64,000 nt of DNA from Brasenia schreberi (taxonomy: Eukaryota; Streptophyta; Magnoliopsida; Nymphaeales; Cabombaceae). The translations under genes were made by a program, and so were the position numbers. The notes under the pieces are model-generated. The model was not told the DNA's origin. It saw nothing but the letters and a program-made list of their open reading frames with translations, and made no database searches. Positions within the stretch are counted from its first letter, which is position 1. Each line of letters begins with the position of its first letter. Location of the stretch: positions 19,019,001 to 19,083,000 of the forward strand of contig JAYKKT010000073.1 of NCBI GenBank assembly GCA_036023115.1, given 5' to 3'. Below, piece by piece: positions 38,752-52,284 of this stretch.

Positions 38752-40876
38752 TCACCTCCGATCATTGTCGCTCAGAAGCCGCATATGCGACGATGGGCCA
38801 TCTGATCTAAAGATTTGTTCCTCATGTTTCTGCTGCGGCTTTTTGTTTCCTGATGAGGATACGGGGAAGAGCTGAGAGCTGTGAGCATAAGCCATGCTAA
38901 GGGGGACCGGCGAAGAACCAGATTGGCTACATGGGAGAAGAGAGACTCTGTCATTCCTCCCATTTTGCGACTTAGGAAATTGGGTTGGCTGATAGTATTG
39001 CATCAAGTCTGATGCCCACAGTTGCTGCTGTTGCTTCCCTGCCGGAGTTGTTGCAGTCAACACAGCAGCAGCTGCAAAATGAGGGTTGAGGAAAGGGTTG
39101 GCTAAATATTGAGGCAGCTGCACCTGCAGGACCTGCCATCGTTAGACTCCTCTAACAAGAGAATTCATTCATTTTGCACAATTCAATTAGATTCAAGTTC
39201 AGCAAGAGAACACATGCAACTGCTGATTAGCGTGTGTGCATGGACTTGGAGGAATAAAATCCCTAAATAAAATTTTGCTGGGACACTTGAGAAAGAACAC
39301 TACTACCAAACTAGTCTCAGAAGAAGCATCTTAAATGCACAGTTACGCATGACCACCGAGCTTAGTGGTTTTACAGAGAAAACATAAAGACATTCACGCA
39401 CCTGCTGTGTAGCTGCTGGTTGCTGGTCAGCGTAAGATGTGGGAAGACGTGCAGTCCGAACGGAGAAGGGCAAAACAGACTGATGTTGAAGAGATTGAAT
39501 GAAAGAAGAGTTTACAAGCACAGAAGATTCTACACTATTGCTTGGCTTTCCTACATTAGCTTGATCACCACCACCCGATGACAGTGAAAAAAAATCGATA
39601 CTCTGCAATGATCAGAACATCAAATTTCACGAAGGGTTAAATAGCCATGAAAGAAATCGCACTCAACGGCGATCCTAAGTTCAAAGGCTTAACCACTAAA
39701 ATGAATGAAAGAAAAGAAAATATAAAATAAAAATCCAAACCAAAAAGTGAGAGCAACAAAAAGGTGGTTGAGACTCAAGAAGGCTTGACCTGAGGCTTCC
39801 TCGAATAACTCGGACTGGAGACCGGCATTTTCTCTGAAAGCAGTTGAAGGCAGGCAACCTGTGGGTTTCTTTCGGAAGCAGTTGTCAAACTGCAAGAGCG
39901 GTTATCCTTGTAATTGGAGCAGTCACTGACTGCCTTGGCACCTTCATTCCATTCTGATGGTTGATTACAGTGCCGTGCCCAACGGGGGACCTTTTCAACA
40001 CTTGTACGGACATGTATAAAATGACATAGATGTACATGGGTAGCACACCGTTTCCACGATTTCTTTCCTTGAGCCAGAGGCTTCAAAAATAAATACAACC
40101 AACGCAAGGCAAACTTGTTACTTGCACAACAACAACAATGACTAGGCCTTTTCCCATACTAGATGGGGTCAGCTAAACTAATTACTTGTAATTAAGTGAT
40201 TTTCGGGAAACCTAGGATAGAGGAAAAGTATGAAGTTTTAAGCAGGTAAATATACCATATTAGAACAGAAAAGGGCGGCAAGCCATATTTCATATATGAA
40301 AGCAAGCACCTAAGAAGCTGCTTGCCAACACAATAAACAGCAAACAATTGGAATACGGAAATATGAATCTTGCTAGTTTAATAAACCCATAAGCACACAT
40401 GATACTTGCAAGAAAAGTTAACAAAGTCATTAATACGAAGAATCAGTAACCTTTTCCGCCAAAGCAGATACAGTTCCATGCACTGCAGAGTCTTGTGGTG
40501 CTGCAACTTGTATTGAAGGTGGTCTGAGAACCAAATATCGTGCAAGTTAAAACAGACATGAAATACTAACAGAAAGCAAAATCCAACAAAGCCAGAAGAT
40601 TACCCTGACAAATCCAAATGAAGTAACGATTTGGTTCCACGTACGGTGCTGTCTTGGCATGCTGCGGCTTTATTTGCAGCTGGTCTGTGGGAGAAAAGAA
40701 ATGCAATTGAAACACATACTTGAAATACTAATCAAAAGAAAGAAATAACAAAAGAAGCTAAAGTATTACCCTCCTAAATCCAAAGGACTGTAACAATTTG
40801 TAATGATATGCCTTGGAACCGGATCAATGCCTAAAATCAAACAGTATCATAAAAGGTTACAAGCTGCAGGGAAATG

Positions 40877-40935
<59 letters not shown>

Positions 40936-43244
40936 TACAAATTCAGAAATTTTTTCATGGATGTAGCCATACCAGCACTTCCAAGGCAAGAACTTCTGTC
41001 AGAGGGCTCTTCCCTTTGTGGAACGATGATTGCAGGCTGCAAAGAATCCAGCACATTGAGTTATCTAGGGCAATCATTTATCCAAAAAGTTATGAAGCTA
41101 TATTAGGGTTAAATTAGCAAATAGAGGCTCACACCTGCAAAGGTTCTTGCTCAGCTTCATGTGATGGAAGTAAATTCAAGATGAATGGCTCTGCTATTCT
41201 GAAACAAGAAGAGATCAAGTTACAAGGTCACACCAGCTTGTTTAGCTATCTACTGACCACTAAGAAACAGAAGAAATAAAAATCACTAACCCATTTTCAC
41301 TATTTGGTTGACCACATGGAAGGACCAAATTATTCTGAACATCAGTTAATGGTGAGGCTGATGATTGCTTGTTAAATTGAGAATTATTTTGTATGTCTAT
41401 CTGAGCATCAGACTCTAGTTCAAGTTTTTCAAAGAAAGGAGTGCCGTTGGCAGCCGCAGAAGTGTGAACTTCCACAGAGCTCCTTGACATATCAGCTTTG
41501 ACTGCTTCTGCGTTCTCCGACTGTTTCTTACTAGAAGCTGCACATAACATTTGGTAAGTTTAGCTTATAGAATGTTCATTTGGAATAAGGCAGCAAAGAA
41601 AATGAACAGCACGTAGGCGTGTTATTTTTCAACCTTCAGTAGGAAAATCAGATGGCAATTTACTAGCCTTATCCTCTGGTGAAGTGGAAGTCTTTGCTTC
41701 TTCTATCTCCGTACCAGTTCTGCTTCTAACAGAACTTGTAGGGGATATTCTTGACAATACGTATAAAGCCTCTGCTACTTCTTCCTCAGCTTTTGTTACA
41801 GCCATGGAGGTTTCTTTCCTCGTGGATTTAGAAACCGCATTAGACTGCTTCTGCAAGGAATAATTTGCTCGATCCCAGTCATCAAAAACCAAATCTAGCA
41901 AAGAGAAAAAAGAGATATGTAGAACCAGTCATACGCACCTTGCCCTGTTTGGATATCTTTATGCCGTTTGCATGTGCCATGGTTGTCATTTTACTCCTAT
42001 TGGAAGCATTATGTTTCTTTAATTCCGGCAATGGTGGGGATATGGATTCGCAGTTGCGCTTGTTCATAGCTTCATTCAATTGTTACTATAGTGCATCAGT
42101 CACTTGCCAAAAGAAACAATAACCATCCCAGCTAGTAATAACAGAGAACAAGTAGATCATTGTAGCTCAAGTTTGTCTTAAATAAAATCTTGATTGTATG
42201 TAAATTTAATAGGAAAAGGACCACAGAAAGAACAAAAAGGTGACAAAATAACAAACCAATAGGATGGCCTCAAGTTTCATCTAGTTTTAAATTTTAAACA
42301 GTAAGGAGCAAAAGAACCATTCGAACAGAAAAACAGAGCCCCTCGAATTTCATCTGACAAGTAGGAGGCACAGGGATTGACTCAAAAGTAACTAAGGAAC
42401 AGGTTAGTAACAAACACATTGATCGGTACAACTGTGATTCTAGTTAGACAAGGTTTCTTCTTTTTGTTTCCTTTTTTTTTTTAAGCAATTCTTTCCGCCT
42501 CAGGAAGGCTCAGCAGCCAATTCCTTCAAGGCGGGGCTGGAGGAAAGTCCCCACATTTGAAGCATCATAATAACACTTCATTAGAACACAATCTTATCCT
42601 AAACGGGAAGTCAATAAAATCATCACCATCCTACTTTAGGTTTCTAGCAGAGAGCAGGAAGTAAACTATGGTTGTTGATCACTCTAAGTCAGGATAGTTG
42701 TTTATATTGAAAGGTAAAGTTCTCACTTACCAGACCGCAGTTTCCGAGGCACAGTAGCGGGATGGACAGGAGTACAGTCATCCAAAACCTAAGAAACACA
42801 ACCAAGCAACCACAAAAAAACAGGTCGAAAACCTATCAGCGTAGATAACTACATTCCGATAATAGCAATTAATTGAAGGCAATTTTACCTCAAGCAGAAT
42901 AACGATAAACAACAATTCGTGGCTCTCAAAAACCAAAGGATAAAATAAAGAAAAAAAAGCTGAGAGAGATGGGATCAAACTAACCTTTCCATCATTATGA
43001 GTCTTGGACACCCTCTTAAGTTGATCGACAGCCTCTTCTCCCTCAGCCCCGCCACCCATCTCGCCTCTTCCGCTCTTCTCCACCGCGTCGTTCTCGTCTT
43101 TGGTGCTAGAACCACCGGTTCTGCGACCATCACACTCATTCCTTTGCTCAACCACCAACAACTCCTCGTTGCCTTCCTCCTGCCACTTCTTCAATTTCTT
43201 CTCTTTGTGGGCAAAATCTGCACCCGCTCCTCTATCGAAATCTA
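38752..43244 (-). CDS. Plant protein of unknown function, at least 13 coding exons
   Basis: Phase-consistent exons (5' to 3') are about 43244-42985, 42788-42731, 42069-41939, 41850-41634, 41537-41291, 41198-41135, 41036-40973, 40830-40770, 40684-40604, 40523-40451, 40080-39790, 39602-39402 and 39123-38752. Together they encode roughly 680 residues; the start codon is not resolved. Blocks that look conserved are a charged N-terminal KEKKLKKWQEE, PRKLRSAMNKRN (basic, possibly a nuclear signal), EEEVAEALYVLSR, KSWKRCATHVHLCHFIH, and C-terminal VQLPQYLANPFLNPHF plus a Q-rich WASDLMQYYQP stretch. No catalytic domain, finger or membrane segment is visible. It resembles uncharacterised plant proteins with PRKLRSA and EEVxEALYxL blocks, some annotated TSL-kinase-interacting-like; I hold that name loosely. 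Many tiny exons (57-82 nt) with matching phases make a real gene very likely. Confidence 0.75.
40125..40180 (-). mobile_element. RTE-type LINE 3' terminal scrap in intron
   Basis: It matches acaacaacaacaatgactagg plus 'cttttcccatactagatggggtc', the 3' terminus only, inside an intron of the unknown-function gene. Confidence 0.65.
40879..40932. repeat. (AT)n microsatellite in intron
   Basis: About 27 AT units, between two small exons of the unknown-function gene. Confidence 0.95.
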
Positions 43245-43259
43245 GGAACAGGGAGAGTT

Positions 43260-45480
43260 TTGTAAGCAACGACAACAGGATTAGCAGCACAAGAATAAAA
43301 AGAAGGTGGGAGCCTCCTAGGTCAGAGAGAGAGAGAGAGAGGACAGAACAAAAGGCCAATAAAGGATAACGGAGCGTCACGCATTATCCGCAGTACACAG
43401 CAAGTTCGCTAGGCGAGAAATGCGACAGCTTTCCTTTAAATTTTCCATTAACTCTATTTGGTGGGAGCGCCTGACTTTACTGAAATGCCCCATTCTTGAA
43501 TTTGGAATGACTCCGCGTACCACGCAGAAATAGACAACTCTTTGACACGGATAAATGCACACGAAATCAGCTTACGAATGGAAAACTGTCGACCAGGCCG
43601 ACACAATCATCAAAGATTTGTCTCACAAAGCCTACGAAAAAATCTTAGCCCCCCAAAAAGGCGAGCATAACAGACATGACAATCCGGAACAGAGTGGGGA
43701 CTGCACACGAGAACCACTTAATAAATTCACAAACAAAATAAAACAAACCGGACCTTGGCCTTGGCCTTGCCTTCTTGGACGATCTGCGGAGTCTCTTAAT
43801 GAATTTAGTTATATTTTCATCGTTTATATCAACATCCACAGTGTCAACTCACCCGAGAGCTCTCTGACGCCCACTCGCAGGTGGCGACCGTGGGTGTGAA
43901 CATGTGCGTGTGTGGCTGTTAGGGTTCAGGCCCCGTTTGTCACAAAAAAAAAATAGTTATATCAATCAAACAAACCAAGATAACCCAGGGACTTGATCTT
44001 CGTTGTTCTTCCCTAGAAACAGCAAGAGCCTTGGAGACTTGATCACCAACTTCTTCATCAAGAAAAAATTATAAAACAAAAGCCAGTACCCTAAAGATGC
44101 CACACAGCTTTACAAATAGGGGGGAGAGAGAGAGAGACGCCCCTCCAGTTTTCCAAATCCCACCATCCTCCTATCACCTTTATGTTTGCTTTTGTCTGGT
44201 TTCCTCCCTTTGGCGATCCCCCCGTTGAAGGTTGTAAATAAAAGGTGTCCCGAGAGGACAGAGAAGTAATAAAATAAGACCAACCATTCGGAAACAGAGA
44301 GGTAAAAAGGGGGAGGACAGAATCGGCCATTAGGCGGAAAATTCAGGGGAGGAAATCGGCCCCACTAACCACCGCTCCTTCATTTTCGACTCCTTTTCCC
44401 TGATTTCCTTTTTCTTTCCTTTCTCCGAAGAGACAACGAAGACGGTTCGACAGTGAAGTCCATCAGGAGGAAGCCACCCACCAACACATACATACAGATT
44501 CTCCTCTTTTGTGTTATCGCACTCGTCTCTTCTGCACCGCCATCCCTATGTGAACGTGGCAGTGTGTGGCGATCGCGGCTTGCGGTGGTGGCAGGAATCC
44601 AACTTACCGGAGCCAAGTTTCGACCCAGATGTCGCGGAAAGCCGTCGTCGCAGCAGATATTTCGCGCCGTTGATACGCCTACCTTCGTTATTCTTCTCCA
44701 TTTCCTCTGCGTTTCGTCTTCCTCCTCAGAGACTTCCATTCAGGAGTATAAGCAACAACAGAGAATTAGAAACCTTCATCCTCTCCATCATCCTCCGCAT
44801 TCTCGAATTCTGGTTCCGATGACTATCCTTTTTCCATGACATCAAGAAAAGAAATGGACGATTTCAGAGAGAATCCATCAAACCCCAACAAAATAATAAG
44901 CAATAAAGTCGCTCAAGTCCCATTCTTTTCCATGAATCGCTAAAGCAGATCCGTTTTTTCCTTCCTTCGTTTTCATTTTCGTCGTCTTTTTAAATTAGTA
45001 CCAATCAGGAAGGAGAACTTTCAAGTCATTTAATGCCTTGAGTAAAATGAACAACAATATGCGCGATGATTAATTGATTGATTTCAAGATCCAAGAAAAC
45101 ATAGAAAAGCTCAGTTGAACCAGAGATGCTCATCTCTTGAAACGGAGAAAGAAATCCTCTCAAACTTGAAACGATTCTGCAAATAAGTTTTTACTTTTGC
45201 AGGAAGAGAAAAACAGAATTAAGATGAAGATATACGTATACAGAAAAATAAAAGATCAAAATTCTGTAGAAAAGGAAACAAATTAAGGCCAAAACGAAAG
45301 AAACTCTTCTTTTATAAGGAAGACTAAAAAAGATAGACGAATTCATTGAGGAAACTCTGTAAGAGCGCATCATCAACGACCCGGTGTCCATCGAAAATCC
45401 GAGATGCATCAGAAGTACGTAACGATACAAAATCCTCACAAACACGAAAAACCTAAAGGAATCGCGAAATTAGCCATATT
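43260..45480. other. Probable 5' introns/leader of the minus-strand gene
   Basis: No clear coding exon is present. A minus-strand 57-nt open segment (44739-44683; MEVSEEEDETQRKWRRITK) ends at a good donor (gtaggcg). It could be a short first coding exon or an upstream frame, but its phase does not fit the next exon. A diverged SINE-like tail with A9 ends near 43952. Confidence 0.35.
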
Positions 45481-45483
45481 TAC

Positions 45484-45890
45484 CTGAATTGAGAGAGAAG
45501 GTAGCAGAAAGGGACAATAAGAGAGGAAAAGTTAACAATCTCACGTCGCAAAGAAGAAAAAGGAAAAGAATTGTAAAGGAAAAGAAGAAAAGCAGAAGAA
45601 GAGAAAGAGGAACCAAAACGAGAAAAAATCGGAGACACAAATCAAACTACGGTAGAAGATCGAATGAAGGAGATGATAATACCAGAACACCTATCACAGA
45701 ACACCGTCGGCCAGCTCAAAACCATCGGCTCGCTGCAAAACAGCGCCGTCCACGCGCGCGCGCACACACACACACACACACAGAGGGGAAGGGGATCTAC
45801 GGCGAAGAATCTTCCAGACAAGAAGATGGACGGCGTTCGTCTCACGGAAGCTGCAAAGCACTATCCGGCACTCTCTCCCCCGCTCCGGAA
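45484..45890 (-). other. Candidate 5' leader exon
   Basis: It starts about 30 bp after a TATA box and ends at the donor ctcaattcag/gtaaatat. It lies upstream of, and in the same orientation as, the unknown-function gene, so it may be its non-coding first exon. It contains an (AC)n tract (45765-45782). This is inference from signals only. Confidence 0.35.
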
Positions 45891-45916
45891 ACAGAGAATC
45901 CTCCTTCCCTCTTCCA

Positions 45917-45923
45917 TTTTATA
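45917..45923 (-). promoter_or_regulatory. TATA box, minus strand
   Basis: TATAAAA (context attgTATAAAATGG on the minus strand) is followed by a purine-rich then GC-rich leader and a 5' splice site about 430 bp on. It probably drives the 38.7-43.2 kb gene. Confidence 0.5.
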
Positions 45924-46408
45924 CAATGTCCAACCCTGGCTGACGTAATTTCGCTCGACGGTCTCGCTTCCGCGATAGCTCCCTGGAAGTTCTTATCAGC
46001 CGTCCGATGCATCCAGATTCCACGTGGAACGTCGATACTGAATCCTACCTGTCATCCTAGTCGGAAGGGGCCAGTCAGCTCGCTTGTGGGCCCCATACCA
46101 CGTCAGAACCTGCTGATGATCGGTTCTGGACCCTGGTTGTTCCCGTCCTTCCGATCCGATGTTCCGGGCAGGTACGGCCCTTCTGCCCCAATCCCCTGCA
46201 CGGACCAACCCATACCCGTCTCCCTGACGGACGACATTATTTCACATAACCTCCGGGAAACGGGTAGGGCTCCATTTCCTGGGCCCACTGGGTGAGTAGA
46301 ATTTAGGGATGGTAATATCGACCCGACACGTGCGGCCCTGACCCAGCCTGATCTAAACAGGGCAGGCAATACCCAACCAGATCAGGTTTGGATTCAGGTA
46401 CGTGGGTA

Positions 46409-46410
<2 letters not shown>

Positions 46411-46468
<58 letters not shown>
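46411..46468. repeat. Compound (CT)n(AT)n microsatellite
   Basis: About 18 CT units followed by about 11 AT units. Confidence 0.95.
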
Positions 46469-46635
46469 CACCCATCCCCAACCTGCCCGTTTTCTTCCTA
46501 ATAGAATTTGCCCAGTGAGTAATGCTTATGTGAGTGAGGCATTTATATAGCTCCGGTAGGACCAAAACTCATTCGATCCATTCAATATATAAACTTACCA
46601 GAGTTTATGAAAATGTATACCTAAATCTGCACATG

Positions 46636-46740
46636 GAGCGATAGCTCACCTCTCTAGGGGCTTCACTCACAAGTTGAAGGTCGTGAGCTTGATACTCTGG
46701 GCATGCATGTGGCTTGGGCATCCGCATTGTACCAAGAACG
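46636..46740 (+). mobile_element. tRNA-derived SINE, family 2
   Basis: A-box-like 'gatagctcacctctctaggg' and B-box-like 'ggtcgtgagcttgatactc' lie at tRNA-like distance, followed by a GC-richer tail ending in 'ttgtacc'. It is homologous in layout to the copies at 13498, 20900, 48176 and 54278. Confidence 0.55.
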
Positions 46741-47072
46741 AATTGTCCCTAAAATCGAATCATATTAGACTCATCGATTGTGGACCTTCTCGAGGGAGAA
46801 CAAATTGAATTAATGGACATTAATGAATCATCATTGGTATACATAACACATCTCGATCCTAGTAGAGTTTCGATTAAGATTTGCAATACTATGATCAGGA
46901 AACATATCGAAAGCAATATGAAAATTATGATGCGAAATTGTTATCATAATATTGTGGATCTGGTATTCAAATTGAGCTGCATTTAATTGAATAGTCATCT
47001 AACTCAGACCGATCATCCAAAATGCTAGTCAAGTTGGTCTCACGTCTACTGGATTCTCTAAATGAATTCTTA

Positions 47073-47190
47073 GTTTTTTTTTTTTTGTTACGAGAAGAGA
47101 CCGAAGCCTAACACATGCACCCTCTCGGAGTCAAACTCCCCACCAGCAGCAATAGCGCTAGAGTGCCCTGCCGTTGAGCTAATGCTCCGA
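47073..47190 (-). mobile_element. tRNA-derived SINE, family 1
   Basis: The minus-strand copy reads A box 'ttagctcaacggcaggg', B box 'ggagtttgactcc' and tail 'gtgttaggcttcggtctcttctcgtaac' followed by a run of about 13 A. It is nearly the same as the 23395-23514 copy. Confidence 0.8.
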
Positions 47191-48175
47191 GTGTAAATTC
47201 GTTGTATTGGAACTTAACTTTATATCTTTTATCCTACATTTGTTTGAGCACTTAACAGAGTATCTCAAGTGTGTGTTATCTTTTATATCATCTTTACATC
47301 TTCATTCTTGCGACTAACTTTTAACCGTTGGTTCGCACCTCACTGCCAACATAGTAGTTGGCAAATCCGTCTGAAATGTACCAAACCGAAGGATGAACCT
47401 AAACATGGCAGCTTTCAAGTAGATCGGGGCGGAAAACTGCGAACGGAAACCGAACAAAGTTCCACCCGATTCTGGTTCAGTTTGTAACTACTGGTTCCGG
47501 TTTTGTTAAAAAAATAAAACCTACAGAGATTTGAGAAAACTTATAAAAATGAAACTAAAACCAATGGTTTGAACCTTTGCTCAAGTTTCATGGGAGGAAC
47601 CCTACCCGAACCGTGTCGAGGGAGTCCCAGGTTCAGTTGCAGTTTAGGTCCAGTTTGTTGGTTTCGATCTGGCCAGTTTTTGGTTCAGAGGGGCTAAATG
47701 AATCCAACTATATTTAAGACTAAAGGAAAACCTGGTAAAAAGGTCTTAGCTACCCTAGTAACCTGACCTGGACATCAGAAGTTATGAAGAATGTGGCAGC
47801 GGCAATAGACATGACCAGTTTGGAATGGACCTGAGAGGTCTAAGCAATACAGAACTGGGTCAGGAGCCAGCTGGAACCGTAACTTGTCAAACAGACTCGA
47901 GATTAGAGACCACCCGATTTAGTTCCAGTTCCACCTCCTATGAAACAAGAACTGAGCTCAAACCGAAACTGACAATTTGAGACCATCGATTCCATCTTTT
48001 TACATTTTAAATTTCAAAATTGTTAATGATTTTTTAGTTTTAGGCGATTTATGACTTAAACCGGAACTGGAACCAGAACCATCTTGGTTCTAGTTTGGTT
48101 CCAATTCATAATTTCAAGAAAACCCGAAACTATCAGTTCTGATTTACCTGAAACTGGTCATGTCTAATGGCAAGT

Positions 48176-48265
48176 ACATACAAGAGAGAGCTATTGCATG
48201 CTCGGGGTACCGAACTCACGACCAGCAACTTGTGAATCGAAACTTTACCCAGGTGAGCTATTATT
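48176..48265 (-). mobile_element. tRNA-derived SINE, family 2
   Basis: Minus-strand copy with A-box-like 'aatagctcacctgggta' and B-box-like 'ggtcgtgagttcggtacc', the best-preserved boxes of this family in the window. Confidence 0.6.
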
Positions 48266-49154
48266 TCTGCTACAATCGTCAGCGACTCTTGTAAGGAGGC
48301 AAAGTTGTTATGTTGCAAATATTCAGCCATAGCTCTCGACAACTGCAAGCTGCCTATCTCTGTCACGACTGGGCATCAGGTTTATGTATTACAAAATCCA
48401 TAACCAAATCCAACTCTTGTACATTAAATCAGATTCGACAATTCTTTGCTGAATCTGCTTAATCACTCAATCAAGTAGGGCTCGCAAATGATCGAGCCGA
48501 GTCGAGCTTGAGTACAAGTAAGTTGGACTTGACTCTTTAAGAAAATTATTTATCTCGAGTTGTGTTCGAGCTCACTGCAAACAAGATTAACTTGATTAAG
48601 TTCAGCTCAGGGTTGAAATTGTTGAGCTCAAATCCAATTGAGGTCGAGGGACCTTGTGAATCAGCTCGAGAAAAGTTCTAGCCTTGATTAAGTTTAATTT
48701 GCGTCGACCCAAATACATAAAACTTTTAAAAAATAAATGAAATGTGTATGTATATATATTATAAAGCTTGATTAAGCCAGCAAGGTGCTAGAGCCGAGCA
48801 CTAACAAGCTTGAACTCTGCTCGCAAACAGATCGAGCCTGGCCGGAGCTCCAAAAGATTGAGTGGGTTCGAGTTTTTCTTGGAGTTGAGCTCAAGTAGCT
48901 AATGAGCAGCTTGGCTCGCTTGCACCCCTATATGTGACATCCAAAACAATGATTTTGACAAAAGCATGGTTTTGACAGTATTACTACCATGAAAGAGGGA
49001 ATCAGTTCACACTGATCAGTTGGCATTATTCACCCGCTGTTTAATGACCTGAACCAGTCAAGAGTCAGACCTTTGGTGTGAACCGTGAAACTCGAACAGG
49101 AATGAGGTCGCCCTGACTTGACCATTGAAAAATTAGGTGACATTTAATTGCTCT

Positions 49155-49157
<3 letters not shown>

Positions 49158-49214
<57 letters not shown>
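49158..49214. repeat. (GA)n microsatellite
   Basis: About 28 GA units, downstream of the CCCH pseudogene. Confidence 0.95.
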
Positions 49215-49217
<3 letters not shown>

Positions 49218-51470
49218 CCAAGCAGTGACTACAAGTGAATTTTTATTTATGATGCATATATCTCGCTCAGAAACTATTCTTAATTATATATCTGATCTAT
49301 CGATAAATAAGAAAATATCTAAAGGGAACAAGATAATAACTTGGCTTGGCTTTGACGTAACTTGTAAAATGCAAGCAGTTTAACTTACAAGAAAGACTTC
49401 CTTTCTGCACGAACAACGCCCAAGAGTTCAGGTGAAAGTTCGTCCCAAGCTTGTGCATCCTTACAGAATGATCCTACTAAGAAAACATTACACCCAATTT
49501 TCTTCCAAAGTCATCCCCATCATCATCTAAGTAGTCATTGCGTGCGTCTGGGTTATCTCCCAAATCCCAGATTCTTTGTTCGACGCCAGCATCTCTATAT
49601 TCTCTGTCTTGATCGGCATTTTTCGATTGTTGTTTCCCAGAAGAGCGTTGCTAATGGTTTGTTTCAGCATCTTGCTTGGCATTCCAATCTGTTTCTTGAG
49701 GCAGTTTACCATTTGGAGATGAGCCGACTTAATCTGTTGAATTCAATTTCTATTGATATGTTTCAGAATTGGAGAGAGTAGGCCTGCTTTCCAGGCGATT
49801 TGAATGCTGAACCACGAGGTTCTGCAAATCTCCAGCGTCATAGTTCGGCTTTTCTGTTGCTCAGCCTTCATCTTCTTCGTTTCAGTTGGTGTACCCATTT
49901 TTCGTCACGGCGAGAGGTTTGGGGCCTTCAAAGGAAAGTGAAGCATTGGAGTCTTCGCTTGAACACTTTGTAAGCCTCATGTTCTTCGGTTCTTCGCCAT
50001 GGCCAACCCGACTCTTTAGTGCTAGTCGGTTTTCTTCTCAAGAGAGAGTTCTGTTTCTCAATGGTTTCAAAAAACTAGGGACTCTTGAGCTCTGCAAGGC
50101 TATTTGGTACCAGAAAATTCAAATGCCCTGCCTTTCCCTCATCATGTCTGATAACTTTTGGATTTCTGAAACCATTACGACACCTTCACTCAGCCTTTCT
50201 TCCACCTTAGCATTGTGTTTTATCTGATATGCTTCAGTCATGAGTGAGATGCCAATGGTTCCAGACCGTTAACCCTTCTTTGCTTCGAGAGTTTAGGACG
50301 CAATTCTTGCATATCTCGCAGATTATGGCCTTTTATTTCCAACACGAGTCTCCATTCTTCCATGGATGGCCTCTCTAGTGTCCGCCGTGGAGAAACGGTT
50401 TAGCTCCCATCCAAGAGGAAGTTTGTTTTCACTCTTATTCAACCATTTCTTCCGATATGGAGCTAACTGGACAGATCATAAGAAGATCAGATGCCATGGA
50501 ATCAACGAAAGGAGCAAAACAATGATTTGATCTTAAGACTGCCCACTCACATCAAAAGAACCCAAGTCATGCTCAGCATCAAACTCACCAAGAGGCTCCA
50601 GCTGGAACCAATGTAATCAAAATCTCTCTGGCAATTTAAACGCTTCTGACCATTGCAAGGACTCTTTCCTTATTGGCATCAAAGTATTCTACGTCCAGAT
50701 CATCATCTGCAAGAACATCAAACCCAGAAGATTCACCTAAGCACTCATCGGCATCCTTACCATTTGACATCGTTCTTCCGACTGGGATTTATGAACAGGA
50801 GGCCTGCTTGTACCAGCACAGTGGCTTGTGTTGGCTTCATGAGCTTGCCATTACTCACATTAATATGTCTCTCATTTTCACGTACCATCCTTCTACCAGG
50901 CAGTGCAAGTCTACCTAGTGCATTAAATTTTGTTACTGGAGGTACTTCTGTGGACTGCAGAGTGACATCAGAAGGATTCTTTTGTTTCAGAGTTGAAAGT
51001 TTACTTCCATTCATGGCTTTCTTAGCAGGTTGAGGTTTGGAAGCACGAAAACCTTTTGCTGTCTGCGTCAGGGTAGGTTTGTCTCTAAGCTGTGAATCAT
51101 GCATGAAATGACAGTTATCACCCTTTAAGCAATGCCCTTTCTGGAAATAATAGCAAGGAACTCTCGTCTCGTAGAAGCATAAGCAGTGTGATAAGAATCA
51201 GACGTGTATGGAGGAAACTGTGTAGGCGTTGCAGGCGGTAAAAATGATTGAGATGCACACCTAATCCATCAGGTGGCTGTTCCAAAGGAAACCAACACAA
51301 TTTAGGAAAAACAAACCCAAGGACAAAGAAAAGGTACAGAAAGCGGGAGAAGGGATTCTAAATACTTCAACTGTGCATACTGTGAAAAATATCTCAGATA
51401 AAAGCCAAAAGATATACAGAATTCAGATCAAAGATAACTACCAGCAGAGGAAATAAAATCATCCCTCAAT

Positions 51471-51858
51471 GGTTGCTAAGATATAGAGAAAAATCTGGGT
51501 CTACACCAATTAGCTATCTAAGAGCTTGAAAAGGGTGAAAGGTTTCATTTTCAACCTTGGATAAGAGCAAGTTCTGAAATTCAATGATATAATAGGCATT
51601 TTACGTGGACAGATCTAAACTAATCATAATTTCATCAAGCCATGGAGTAGTCTAAACTGTAATTGTATGGTTGCTAAGGTATAAAGAAAAATCTGGATCT
51701 TCACCAATTACCTATCTGAGAGCTTGAAATGGGTGAAAGGTTTCAACCTTGGATAAGAGCAAGTTCTGAAATTCAATGATATAATAGGCATTTACGTGGA
51801 TAGATTCAAACTGATCGTGATCTCATCAAGACATGGAGTAGTCTAAACTGTACCTGTA
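51471..51858. repeat. 198-bp imperfect tandem duplication
   Basis: 51471-51668 is repeated as 51669-51858, starting 'ggttgctaag' and ending 'agtctaaactgta', with scattered substitutions and small deletions. It lies in a former intron of the CCCH pseudogene. Confidence 0.9.
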
Positions 51859-52284
51859 TTGAGCTTACCTAACAAATATACATGTTACTACGAGGAAGAA
51901 TGTTGGATGTGGGAGATAACCACTGATACCACAAAATATTAGCAAAAAGGTTTACATGCACATATAAATAGTCTCAGACAGTTCCTCATGCTCATTGGGA
52001 GGAAGTCTCAGGGCTTACGGAGTTTTCTAGTTGATCTGTCTGTTCAGGACCTGAATCTGGTGGTCTCAAACTTGGCCACAATATGCAATATGTATTCAAT
52101 ATAACTTCCCATCAAAGTCCTAAGAGAATCTGATGCTCTAGTAGCCATAACTTTTGTGAATCGACAAATGGAACAGACATTCAATTTATTAGGCATCTGA
52201 AACAGTTCTTTTGGATCACATAATTCCTGAATAATTGTAAAAGATGATCTTGCTTGTCAGGAGTTAAAATGCTTGTGTGACACA

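Larger units (their letters stand above)
45960..49476. other. Intergenic repeat-rich stretch, no gene
   Basis: Contents: (CT)n(AT)n at 46411-46468, a family-2 SINE (46636-46740), a family-1 SINE (47073-47190), a tract dense in 'aaccggaaccagaacc' variants (about 47370-48150), a tract dense in 'gagctcgagcttg' variants (about 48475-48930) and (GA)n at 49158-49214. Confidence 0.5.

Noticed and set aside
45489..46295. 268-codon open frame on plus strand
   Set aside because: The Arg/Lys-rich start and unordered remainder cross an AC repeat and the minus-strand TATA box and leader. It has no domain and is most likely an antisense shadow of a promoter and 5' leader.
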